Assembly (NCBI GenBank): GCA_964631945.1
Contig: CAZWAY010000028.1
Coordinates: 1-64,000 of the forward strand
Source of the DNA: JABFRZ01 sp964631945
GTDB taxonomy: Bacteria > Planctomycetota > UBA1135 > GCA-002686595
Direction of reading: 5' to 3'
Length of the DNA stretch: 64,000 bases
The notes under the pieces are model-generated. The model worked only from the letters and a program-made list of their open reading frames with translations. It was not told the DNA's origin and did not search any database. Position numbers and translations under genes: made by a program. Shown piece by piece: positions 25,486 through 33,068 of the stretch. Position 1 is the stretch's first letter, and each line of letters opens with the position of its first letter.

Positions 25486-26439
25486 CTACGCGCTGGCGAG
25501 CACGGCGGCGATGCAGGCCACGTCGACGATGTCTTCCGCCTTGCAGCCGCGCGAGAGATCCATGTAGGGCTTGGCCAGCCCCTGCACCAGCGGGCCGAGC
25601 GCGGTGGCGCCGGCCAGCCGTTCGGTCAGCTTGTAGGCGATGTTGCCGGCGTCCAGGTCGGGGAAGACCAGCACGTTGGCGCGGCCGGCCAGGGGCGAGC
25701 GTGGGGCCTTGCGCTCGGCCACCAGGGGCACGAGCGCGGCGTCGGCCTGCAGCTCCCCGTCGCACAGGAGCATCGGCGCGCGCGCGCGCAGCATCTCGGC
25801 CGCGCTGCGGACCTTGTCCACGCGCGCGTGGCTGGCCGAGCCCTTGGTGGAGAACGAGAGCAGCGCCACGCGCGGCGTTTCGCCCGCCAGGCGCCGGTGC
25901 GTCTCGGCCGCGGCCAGGGCGATGTCGACCAGCTGTTCCGCGCTGGGATCCGGCACCACGCCGCAGTCGGCGTAGGTCAGGACGCGCTCGCCGAGCAGCA
26001 TCAGGAAGCTCGACGACACGGTCTCGATCCCCGCCCGTGTGCCGATCGTCCAGAGCCCCGCGCGCAGGACCTCGGGCGTGGCCGCCTCGCTCCCGGCCAC
26101 GGCCCCGTCGCAGTCGCCGCTCGCCACCAGCAGGCCCGCGAACACGAGCGGTTCGCGCGCGCGCTCGTGGGCCTGCTCGCCGGTCAGCCCGCGGTGCTTG
26201 CGGCGTTCGTGCAGCGTCTCGGCGAAACGCGCCAGGCGCGCGTCGCGGGTCGGCGCTACGAGCTCGACGCCGGGCGGCACGCTGCCGAGGCCGCGTGACT
26301 CGACCAGGACCGGGCGGCACAGCCCGCGCGCGGCCAGCGTGGCCGCGGCCTGCACCACGCGCGGGTCCTGGCTCTCGGGCAGGACGATGCGCTTCTGCAG
26401 GCGGCGCGCCTTCTCGTGCAGCTCGAGCAGCAGGTTCAT
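25486..26439 (-). CDS. pta: phosphate acetyltransferase
   Basis: The 317-residue protein corresponds to the catalytic domain of Pta/EutD (acetyl-CoA + phosphate to acetyl phosphate + CoA). It shows IVLPESQDPRVVQAA, DCDGAVAGSEAATPEVLRAG, FSTKGSASHARVDKV and, near the end, LVFPDLDAGNIAYKLTERL, all typical. It starts at ATG 26439, overlapping the upstream gene's stop (ATGA). No acetate kinase gene is in the window, so whether it works in acetate overflow or in acyl-CoA turnover with the AtuA-type genes is open. Confidence 0.95.
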   Translation of the reverse strand: MNLLLELHEKARRLQKRIVLPESQDPRVVQAAATLAARGLCRPVLVESRGLGSVPPGVELVAPTRDARLARFAETLHERRKHRGLTGEQAHERAREPLVFAGLLVASGDCDGAVAGSEAATPEVLRAGLWTIGTRAGIETVSSSFLMLLGERVLTYADCGVVPDPSAEQLVDIALAAAETHRRLAGETPRVALLSFSTKGSASHARVDKVRSAAEMLRARAPMLLCDGELQADAALVPLVAERKAPRSPLAGRANVLVFPDLDAGNIAYKLTERLAGATALGPLVQGLAKPYMDLSRGCKAEDIVDVACIAAVLASA

Positions 26440-26780
26440 CCGCCGCCGATGGACTCGAGGACCTCCTCGGGCACGTCGAGCACCATGCGCAGGAGCGCGA
26501 GTGCGTGGGTCTTGCCCTGCGCGTCGGTGCGCAGCGAGGCCGAGCCACCACCCCCCAGGCTGTCGCTCAGCAGGAAGTTGAGCGCGCGCAGGTTGTCGGC
26601 TTCGAAGCGCACCACCGTGCCGCGGTTGATGCCGTGGAAGTGCGCGCGCACGCGCTCGGCCGTGAGCATCTCCTTGAGGAAGGCGTAGGCCAGGTTCGAG
26701 CGCGCCATCACGCCCACGTTCGAGCCCTCGCCCTTGTCCCCGGAGCGCGCGCTGGCGATGCGAACGAGTTCGACCTTCAT
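26436..26780 (-). CDS. AtuA C-terminal-domain-like protein
   Basis: The 114-residue protein matches the small C-terminal domain found in acyclic terpene utilisation AtuA proteins, here encoded separately. The opening ELVRIASARSGDKGEGSNVG and the segment NFLLSDSLGGGGSASLRTDA are characteristic. It starts at ATG 26780, 11 bp after the large AtuA subunit, and overlaps pta by an ATGA. The two AtuA parts are probably a two-subunit enzyme. The reaction of this family is not established. Confidence 0.9.
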   Translation of the reverse strand: MKVELVRIASARSGDKGEGSNVGVMARSNLAYAFLKEMLTAERVRAHFHGINRGTVVRFEADNLRALNFLLSDSLGGGGSASLRTDAQGKTHALALLRMVLDVPEEVLESIGGG

Positions 26781-26791
26781 CGAGGTGGTAC

Positions 26792-28165
26792 CTAGCTCGT
26801 GAACACGCTCACGCGCGTGCTCACCAGGTCCTTGCGCATCAGCGCCGGCCAGAAACCGACGATCTCGCTGGCCTTCGGGCGCCCGCCGGCGAAGCCGGTC
26901 ACGCCCGGCGGGCCGCTGGTGACGAGCGGCACGAGCTCGAGGCCGAAGCGCTCGACCTTGGCGCGCTCGGGACCCTTCACGCCCAGGCGCAGCACGACCT
27001 CGGGCGGGTCCTTGGACTCGCCCGCGGGGATGCCGGCGTGGCACACGCCCGCGCCGACGTACTCCTCCAGGCGTTCCTCCGGGCCGAAGCGGAAGCCGTC
27101 GTAGGCCAGGCGCTCCCACACGATGCTGGCGCACAGACGGGCCTTCTCCAGCGCGTCCGGGCCCGAGACGGTCAGCTCGCCACTGGCCTTCCAGCCGGCC
27201 AGGTAGCTGATCGAGACCTTGTAGGTCGGGGTCGGAGGCTTGCCGCGCACCGCGTCGACGCGCACGCGCGCGGGGGCCTCCTGGACCAGGCGCGCGCTGG
27301 TGAAGTCGGCGATGCAGTCGGGCGTCAGGTAGCGCTGCGGGTCGCCCATCTCGTACACGAGCTGGTGGCGCACCGTGTCCAGCGTGCACAGCCCGCCCGT
27401 GCCCTCGTGCTTGGTGACGACGAAGCTGCCGTCCGGCGCGGCGTCGACGAGCGGATAGCCGACCATGGCCAGGTTCGGGATCGTGCGCCAGTCGGTGAAG
27501 TTCCCGCCCGTGCACTGCGCGCCGCACTCGACGATGTGACCCGCGATCGTGCCGCTGGCGAGCAGGCTGTGGTCGGCCGGGGTCCAGCCGAACTCGTGCA
27601 CCAGCGGACCGAGCACGAGGCTCGGATCGGTGCAGCGTCCGGTCAGCACGATCTGTGCGCCCTGCCCCAGCGCGTCGGCGATCGGGAAGGCGCCGGTGTA
27701 GACGTTGGCCGACAGCACGCGGTCGCGGATCGCGGCCAGGGGCTGCTGCGTGTCGAGGTTGCGGAACTCTTCGCCGCCCTTCAGCAGCGTGTCGATGCGC
27801 TCGAGGATGTCGTCGCCCTCGACCACCGCCACCTTGATCCCGCTCGCGCCGGCCTTGCCGATCACGGCCAGGAGCGCGTCCTTGCAGGCGTGTGGGTTCA
27901 CGCCCCCGGCGTTGGCGACCACCTTGACGTTCTTCTCGATCAGCTGCGGCAGCACGCGCTCGATCAGGCGCACGAAGTCGGTGGCGTAGCCCGCGCGCGG
28001 ATCGCGCGAGCGTTGCTTCTGCATGATGCTGAGCGTGACCTCGGCCAGGTAGTCGAGCGTCAGGTAGTCGAGCGGTCCCTCGCGCAGGAGCCGCACCGGG
28101 CCCAGGATCGAGTCGCCCCAGAAGCCCTGACCGTTGGCGACGAGGACTCTCTTCTTCTGGGCCAT
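26792..28165 (-). CDS. AtuA family (DUF1446) protein
   Basis: The 457-residue protein belongs to the AtuA family, named after acyclic terpene utilisation in Pseudomonas. Visible marks are ANGQGFWGDS at the start, the DYLTLDYLAEVTLSIMQKQ segment, VVANAGGVNPHACKDAL, LTGRCTDPSLVLGP, and VTGFAGGRPKASEIVGF. The family is believed to work on branched or hydroxylated acyl-CoA in terpenoid or branched-chain catabolism; the true substrate here is unknown. It begins a three-gene minus-strand unit with the small AtuA domain gene and pta. Confidence 0.92.
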   Translation of the reverse strand: MAQKKRVLVANGQGFWGDSILGPVRLLREGPLDYLTLDYLAEVTLSIMQKQRSRDPRAGYATDFVRLIERVLPQLIEKNVKVVANAGGVNPHACKDALLAVIGKAGASGIKVAVVEGDDILERIDTLLKGGEEFRNLDTQQPLAAIRDRVLSANVYTGAFPIADALGQGAQIVLTGRCTDPSLVLGPLVHEFGWTPADHSLLASGTIAGHIVECGAQCTGGNFTDWRTIPNLAMVGYPLVDAAPDGSFVVTKHEGTGGLCTLDTVRHQLVYEMGDPQRYLTPDCIADFTSARLVQEAPARVRVDAVRGKPPTPTYKVSISYLAGWKASGELTVSGPDALEKARLCASIVWERLAYDGFRFGPEERLEEYVGAGVCHAGIPAGESKDPPEVVLRLGVKGPERAKVERFGLELVPLVTSGPPGVTGFAGGRPKASEIVGFWPALMRKDLVSTRVSVFTS

Positions 28166-28237
28166 GGGCGCGGGGCTCGGATTCTACGCCGGCCCACGCG
28201 CGGCGCAACGCTGCGCTGCGCGGGGCCCCGCGCAGCC

Positions 28238-28984
28238 TCAGTGCTCGCGCACGCGGCCCAGGCCCGAATCGAGCTCGCGCACGGCGAAGCTCGAGCTGCC
28301 CAGCTCGACATCGCCCAGACCCGTCCCGGCCTTCACGCGTGCGCCCTTGGAGCGTGCGATCTCCAGGTCGCCCATGCCCGAGGCGAACTCGGCCTGTTCG
28401 CTGGCCTCGAGTCCGTCCACGCGCACGTCACCCATGCCTGTATCGGCCGTGAAGCGCCGGCAGCGCAGCTCGCGTGCGGAGATGTCGCCCATGCCACTCG
28501 AGAGCGCGACGGTCTCGGGTTGCCCGGCCGCGTGTACGTCCACGTCGCCCATCCCGGTCGCGAGCCGAACCTGGCCGGCGAGCTCCACGCCTTCCACGCT
28601 CAGGTCGCCCATGCCGGTCGCGAGCACCAACCCGTGCGCGACGAGTCCGGTGCGCAGGACCACGTCTCCGATGGCGCAGGTCGCGCCGTTCGTCGCGCGC
28701 GCCTCCAGCTTGCCATCCGTGAGGTGCGCGTGGGCCTCGTTCGGCTCGCGCTCGAGCAGCACGACCGTGAGCGTGGTCGGGCCCTCGCCATGCTCCACGC
28801 GCACGTCACCCTGGTGGGACTCGATCGTCAGGCCGGCGGCGGGCCAGCTCTCCAGCGTGAGCACTTCCTCGTGCTTGGCCGCCAGGCGCACGCCATCGAT
28901 CACCACACCGTCGCGCCACGAGATGTGACAGGCGCCGAGGAACGAGAGCAGGAACAGGAATCGGAGCAGGGGGCGGCGCGACAT
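28238..28984 (-). CDS. DUF4097-family lipoprotein with GMGD repeats
   Basis: The 248-residue protein starts at ATG 28984. An ATG six bases upstream directly abuts GGAGG, so 28984 has the better spacing. The signal ends in LSFLGAC, a lipobox. The rest is a beta-repeat protein. From about residue 120, a unit of about 19 residues with the core (T/S)GMGD or (T/S)GLGD recurs seven times (GMGDLSVEGV, GMGDVDVHA, GMGDISAREL, GMGDVRVDGL, GMGDLEIA, GLGDVELGS, and a final GLGRV). DUF4097 proteins form a beta-helix whose role is unknown. It is probably a periplasmic surface lipoprotein. Confidence 0.85.
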   Translation of the reverse strand: MSRRPLLRFLFLLSFLGACHISWRDGVVIDGVRLAAKHEEVLTLESWPAAGLTIESHQGDVRVEHGEGPTTLTVVLLEREPNEAHAHLTDGKLEARATNGATCAIGDVVLRTGLVAHGLVLATGMGDLSVEGVELAGQVRLATGMGDVDVHAAGQPETVALSSGMGDISARELRCRRFTADTGMGDVRVDGLEASEQAEFASGMGDLEIARSKGARVKAGTGLGDVELGSSSFAVRELDSGLGRVREH

Positions 28985-29098
28985 GGTCATCCTCCGGTGG
29001 GGCAGCGCTGGACGGCGCAAGGCCTGCATTCTCCTGCGCCGACGCCCGGAGAGAAAGGTCCGTACACGCCTCCTGCCCAACCTAGGATGGGGGACGCG

Positions 29099-29698
29099 AT
29101 GGATCCGTCCACGGAACCCCTGGTGCTGGTCAGCGGCTTCGGGCCCTTCGAGGTCTTCGAAGAGAACCCGAGCGGGCAGGTGGCCGAAGCCCTGGCCGCG
29201 CGCCCGCCGCCCGGCTGGCGCGTGCGCGCGGCGGTCCTGCCGGTGAGCTTCGCGCGCGCGCCGCGGCTGTGGGACGCGTTGCTCTCGACGAATCCAGGCC
29301 CGGCGCTCCTGCTCGGCCTGGGGGTGGCGCGCCGCGCGGGCTTCCGCCTGGAGCGGCGCGCCGGCCCGCGCCTGGCGCGCGTGCCGCGGCCCGACGTGGA
29401 CGGCCGCTCGGCGCGCGAGTTCAGCGCCGAGGGGCCCGAGCTGGAGACGAGCCTGGACGTCGAGCGCCTGCTGGCGGGGCTGCGCCGGCGCGGCGTCGAG
29501 GACGCGCGCATCTCGCGCTCGGCCGGCGGCTACGTGTGCAAGTACATCTACCACCACGTCCTGGCGCGCGCCCGCGAGCGCGACGTGCCCGGCCTGTTCG
29601 TGCACGTGCCGCCGGTGCGCTTCGCGCCGCTCGCGCGCCAGGTCCAGGTCGTGACCTGGGTGCTGGAGGAGCTGCGACCCGTGCTGGCGGGAGGCTGA
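29099..29698 (+). CDS. pcp: pyroglutamyl-peptidase I family protein (C15)
   Basis: The 199-residue protein starts at ATG 29099; ATG 29087 in the same frame is an alternative. VLVSGFGPFEVFEENPSG is the conserved N-terminal motif of pyrrolidone-carboxyl peptidases. The catalytic Cys lies in AGGYVCKYIYHHVL (normally AGTYVCN) and His in FVHVPPVRF. The catalytic Glu is placed at FRLERRA. Family members remove N-terminal pyroglutamate from peptides in the cytoplasm. Differences around the Cys (GGYVCKY) could alter substrate choice. Confidence 0.88.
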   Translation: MDPSTEPLVLVSGFGPFEVFEENPSGQVAEALAARPPPGWRVRAAVLPVSFARAPRLWDALLSTNPGPALLLGLGVARRAGFRLERRAGPRLARVPRPDVDGRSAREFSAEGPELETSLDVERLLAGLRRRGVEDARISRSAGGYVCKYIYHHVLARARERDVPGLFVHVPPVRFAPLARQVQVVTWVLEELRPVLAGG

Positions 29699-30193
29699 TC
29701 ATTCCGCCAGCACGAGCGGCGGGCGGCCCTCGGCGGAGCGCGGGGACGAGCCCGCGAACTCGCGCACGGCCGCGCGGAAAGCGTCGAGGTCGAGGCCCAT
29801 GTACTGGCGTCCGCCGCCGCGCGCCACCTCGTCGAGCTTCTCCAGCGCCAGGCTCGCGAGCCGTGCCAGCCCCTGGGGTTGATCCATCGCGATCTTCAGC
29901 CAGGCCGCGGCGCACTGGATCAAGCCCTGCAGGAACAGCGCCTGGATCCGGTCCGGTTTGGAGACGTGCCAGAGCCCCTCCCAGGCCTCGTGCGCCTCCC
30001 ACAGGAAGCCGTGGTTGTAGAGGTCGATGCCCCACAGGTAGGGCTCGTTCTCGCGCCAGCGCTGGGGCGGGAGGAACGGCGGGGACGCATCCTCGCTGCC
30101 GAACGAGTGGCCCGCCGGATCGCGGGTCGGATGCGGGTCCCGACCCGGCAGGAAGGCATAGGGCGGGAAGGCCCGGCCGGGCAGGTACCTCAC
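29699..30193 (-). CDS. DUF309 protein
   Basis: The 164-residue protein starts at GTG 30193, which overlaps the TGA of the upstream gene (GTGA). It has the DUF309 opening RYLPGRAFPPYAFLPG followed by PHPTRDPAGHS, and the family core WGIDLYNHGFLWEAHEAWEGLW, then FLQGLIQCAAAWLKI. It probably forms an alpha-helical bundle with conserved His and Glu residues that may bind metal. The function is unknown. Translational coupling to the exported protein upstream is unusual, as DUF309 itself looks cytoplasmic. Confidence 0.88.
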   Translation of the reverse strand: MRYLPGRAFPPYAFLPGRDPHPTRDPAGHSFGSEDASPPFLPPQRWRENEPYLWGIDLYNHGFLWEAHEAWEGLWHVSKPDRIQALFLQGLIQCAAAWLKIAMDQPQGLARLASLALEKLDEVARGGGRQYMGLDLDAFRAAVREFAGSSPRSAEGRPPLVLAE

Positions 30194-31263
30194 TCCTTGG
30201 TGGCGACTTCCTCGCGCAGCGAGCCCGACATCTCGAGCGAGGCATCCAGGGCCTGGCTCTCGCCCTGGACCTCGACGCGCAGCGCGAAGTCCATGTCGAC
30301 CGTCACGTCGCCATTCAGCTGGAACGAGTGCAGGCGTCCGGCTGCGAGGTCCCACAGCAGCGTGCCGCTGCCGTCGAAATCGAAGCTGAGGTCGGCGGTC
30401 TCGATCGAGAAATCCACCGAGTCCCCCGCGCCCTGCTGTTCGATGACGCTGCGGATGCCCTTGTCCAGCAGGGGCGCCAGGTCGATGCTCGTGGCCACCT
30501 CGACCTCGATCGCGATCTCGGCCAGGCGCACGCCGTCCTGGTCCTGCGTGCCCTTGTAGGTGCACTTGCACTCGCCCTCGAGCAGGTCGCCGAGTTCCTG
30601 GCCGAGGTCGCCGAAGAGGTCCTCGAACATCTTCACGGACTCCTCGTCCACCTCCATGCCCTCGGGCTGGAGGTGCAGGTTGCCGCCCGGCATCACCACG
30701 CTCTGCAGCCGCTCCAGCTCGACCGTCCAGGAGGCGTCCACGGCGACCTCCGAGTCGGGCAGGAAGAGCCGCAGGTCCATGTCTTCCTCCAGATCGGCCA
30801 GCCAATCCTCCTCGCCCTTGCCGCCGTGGAAGGAGAGCTCGTACTCCTCCTTGTCGGCGTTCCACTTGAAGGCCACGGTCTTGCCCTCGAGCGGACTCGA
30901 GCTCTCGAACTTGGGCATCTCGCCTCCGCCGGGCGAGACCTCCATGTTCATCTTGGCCGAGAGCTCCTCGAAGCTGCGCAGGAGCTCGCGCGGGCGCCCG
31001 TCGGCGACGGAGGTGTAGGTGTCGGTGACTTCGATCCGGCTCTCCTGTGCGAGACTCACCTGGATCTCCCCGAGCATCCCGCTCATGTCCTGACCGTTCA
31101 CGTTCAGGCTGATCTGGTCGAGCTCGTACTCACCTCCGATCGTGAAGGTCTTGGTGAGGACCGAGCCCGCCGGCGGGGCGAAGACCAGCGTCTCGCCCGG
31201 CCCGCCGAGGGTGAATGCGAAGCCCGCTCCGAGGGCCGGGAGGAGGGCGCGTACCGTGCTCAT
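30190..31263 (-). CDS. exported protein, paralog of the next gene upstream
   Basis: The 357-residue protein starts at ATG 31263 with a weak signal-like start. It shares layout and phrases with the protein of 31286-32341: an early segment with VNGQDMSGML (the other has VDGQDMSQMA), DGRPRELLRSFEELSAK against GGRPTKLVRTFDEVSSS, a middle Glu/Asp-rich block, then FLPDSEVAVDASWTV against FLPTSEVDEGDTWSI, and a late LLWDLAAGRLHSFQLNGDV against LLWNLETGLVAGVHLSGEV. Both are beta-rich and acidic. I do not know the family. The two genes are 22 bp apart and surely came from a duplication. Confidence 0.78.
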   Translation of the reverse strand: MSTVRALLPALGAGFAFTLGGPGETLVFAPPAGSVLTKTFTIGGEYELDQISLNVNGQDMSGMLGEIQVSLAQESRIEVTDTYTSVADGRPRELLRSFEELSAKMNMEVSPGGGEMPKFESSSPLEGKTVAFKWNADKEEYELSFHGGKGEEDWLADLEEDMDLRLFLPDSEVAVDASWTVELERLQSVVMPGGNLHLQPEGMEVDEESVKMFEDLFGDLGQELGDLLEGECKCTYKGTQDQDGVRLAEIAIEVEVATSIDLAPLLDKGIRSVIEQQGAGDSVDFSIETADLSFDFDGSGTLLWDLAAGRLHSFQLNGDVTVDMDFALRVEVQGESQALDASLEMSGSLREEVATKE

Positions 31264-31285
31264 CGTGGCGTTGCTCGGGTTCGGG

Positions 31286-32341
31286 CTAGTCGCCCGTGGT
31301 CAAGGTGACGGTCTGGTTGCCCGTGAAGGTCTGCGAGACTTCCATCGAGCGCTCGCCCTGGCCCTCGATCTTCATGTCCATGGACATGTCCGTGATCATG
31401 CGCACCTCGCCCGACAGGTGCACGCCCGCGACCAGCCCGGTCTCGAGGTTCCACAGCAGCTCGCCCTCGGCTTCGAGCGCGTACTCCATGTCCATGCTGG
31501 AGACCTCGAAGTCGATGCCCGCGGGCATGTTCTCCTTCATCTTCTCCTTCATCTGCCCCATGCGCTCGGTCATGTCCTGGGCGCTGCGCACGTCGATCGT
31601 CAGCTTGATCACGGCCACGCGCGAACCGTCGTTCTCGCGCGTCCCGGCGTAGGTCGCATCGAAGGTGCCGCTCAGATCGCCGATCATGTCGTTCTGGGAG
31701 AACTGGTCCATGCCCATCGGATCGCCGCCGGCGTCCGGGCGCAGCTTGGTGTCGCCGCCCGGCGCGAGGAGCGCCCGCACGGCCTCGGCCGGGATGCTCC
31801 AGGTGTCGCCCTCGTCCACCTCGGAGGTCGGCAGGAAACCGCGCAGGTCCAGGTTCTCCTCCAGCTTCTCGAGCAGGCTCTCGTCGCCCTTCTGGTCCCC
31901 CGCGAAGGCCACGTCGTAGGCGTCGCCGTCCCAGCTGAACACCACCGTCATACCCTCCAGCTCGCTCGCCATGGGAATGTCGTTCTCCTGGGGGCCGGTC
32001 ATGGGGTTGGTCCCGGAGACGTGCGTGGACGACGAGACCTCGTCGAAGGTCCGCACCAGCTTGGTCGGGCGCCCTCCCGCGACCGACTCGTAGCGGTCGG
32101 TCACGGAGAGCTTCGTCTCCGACTTCACGACCATCTGGACGTCGGCCATCTGGCTCATGTCCTGGCCGTCGACCTCGAGCTTCATGTCCTCGAGCTCCAT
32201 GTCGCCCTCGATCGCGACGTGCTTGGCGAGGGTCGTGCCGACCTTGGGGGCGTAGGCGAGCTTGTCCCCGGCCGGGTCGTTGGCGAGGACCAGCGGCGCG
32301 AGCGCGGCGAGCGCGAACAGGGAGCGAGAATTCAGCTTCAT
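31286..32341 (-). CDS. exported protein, tandem paralog
   Basis: The 351-residue protein starts at ATG 32341 with a clear signal peptide (MKLNSRSLFALAALAPLVLA). It is the first of a three-gene minus-strand unit with its paralog (30190-31263) and the DUF309 gene. The mature part is acidic and beta-rich with several Met-rich stretches, such as MTERMGQMKEKMKENMPAGI. No enzyme motif is visible. The paired domains and conserved SWTV/TWSI and LLW-L-G motifs suggest a shared surface or periplasmic role. Confidence 0.78.
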   Translation of the reverse strand: MKLNSRSLFALAALAPLVLANDPAGDKLAYAPKVGTTLAKHVAIEGDMELEDMKLEVDGQDMSQMADVQMVVKSETKLSVTDRYESVAGGRPTKLVRTFDEVSSSTHVSGTNPMTGPQENDIPMASELEGMTVVFSWDGDAYDVAFAGDQKGDESLLEKLEENLDLRGFLPTSEVDEGDTWSIPAEAVRALLAPGGDTKLRPDAGGDPMGMDQFSQNDMIGDLSGTFDATYAGTRENDGSRVAVIKLTIDVRSAQDMTERMGQMKEKMKENMPAGIDFEVSSMDMEYALEAEGELLWNLETGLVAGVHLSGEVRMITDMSMDMKIEGQGERSMEVSQTFTGNQTVTLTTGD

Positions 32342-32487
32342 GAGCGGTGGGTGGGGCGGAGGCCGGTTGCGCCGCCGTCGGCGCGCAGGGGAACCACGGG
32401 GCGTCGGATGTCGCGCTCCCGGGGGGCTGGTTCGCCGCGATTATAGAAGCTTCGCATTGCTCGAACGAGCCCGGGGGCGCCCCTGGA

Positions 32488-32503
32488 CCAGCCTCGAGGC
32501 TGG
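32488..32503. promoter_or_regulatory. 16-bp perfect palindrome upstream of the selenoprotein
   Basis: CCAGCCTCGAGGCTGG is its own reverse complement and lies 76 bp before ATG 32580. It sits between the divergent exported-protein gene and the selenoprotein gene, so it could be an operator. It could also be chance, as 8-bp half-sites are not rare in GC-rich DNA. No -35/-10 pair could be assigned. Confidence 0.25.
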
Positions 32504-32579
32504 ATCGGAGGCCGGAGCGTGCCAGAATGCGCCTCGATCCTCGCTCGCCCCTCTTCTTCCCGCCGGCCCCCGCGCATCC

Positions 32580-32798
32580 ATGAAAGTCACGATCGAGTAC
32601 TGCGTGCAGTGAAACTACGAGCCCCAGGCGGCCGGTCTGGCCGTCGAGCTCGCGCGCGTCTTTCCCCAGGCGGAGGTCACGCTGGTCAAGTCCAAGGGGG
32701 GCGCCTTCGAGGTGAGCGTGGATGGGCGCAGGGTGTTCAGCAAGCTGGCGGAGGGCCGCTTCCCCGCCTACCGCGAGATCCCCGGGCTGATGGCCTGA
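32580..32798 (+). CDS. SelW-like (Rdx family) selenoprotein with CxxU motif
   Basis: ATG 32580 begins MKVTIEYCVQ, then the in-frame TGA at 32610-32612, then NYEPQAAGLAVELARV, and continues without further stops to TGA 32796-32798. Reading the first TGA as selenocysteine gives 72 residues. The motif C-V-Q-U followed by NYEP-A is the redox motif of the Rdx family (SelW/SelT/SelH), which has CxxU or CxxC in the loop after the first beta strand. The rest fits the fold: EVTLVKSKGGAFEVSVDG (strand pair), then VFSKLAEGRFP and a final helix. A SECIS-like hairpin follows the TGA. A stop-read here would leave only a 10-residue peptide. I saw no strong ribosome-binding site. Confidence 0.85.
32610..32643 (+). 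promoter_or_regulatory. UGA codon plus SECIS-like hairpin
   Basis: After the TGA at 32610-32612 and 16 intervening bases, CGGCC (32629-32633) and GGCCG (32639-32643) form a perfect 5-bp stem closing a GGTCT loop (32634-32638). The loop sequence GGUCU is the one I know from the apical loop of the E. coli fdhF SECIS, where G and U contact SelB. The loop starts 22 bases after the UGA, inside the range reported for bacterial SECIS elements. The element lies in the coding sequence, as bacterial SECIS elements do. Confidence 0.72.
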
Positions 32799-33068
32799 CC
32801 CGGCGCTGGGCTGGCGGGTTCGCGCGCGTCCCCCGCGCGTGCTCTGTTCGGGCTCTGTTCCCACGGGGTTTCTCCGGCCGTGCGAGGCCGAGGGCGCGCT
32901 CGGCCTCCGGCGCGGGACCGACTGCCCTCCCGGGCGCTCTGGCCCGCGCGTCGCCGAAGCGGCAAGAAAGACCTTCCGAGACGGACTCGAAGCGCTCATG
33001 TCGCTCTCGCCCCGAGGTCGAAGGAGGGATCCGCTGGTCCGCCCGGGCCGGCGCGCTCCCTCGAGGGC

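Noticed and set aside
29421..30245. 274-residue open frame opposite the pyroglutamyl-peptidase
   Set aside because: It overlaps two better-supported genes and has only Arg/Ala-rich filler.
32580..32612. 10-residue peptide ending at TGA 32610
   Set aside because: Such a short peptide would be meaningless. The continuation after the TGA shows a conserved Rdx-type pattern and no further stop until 32796.
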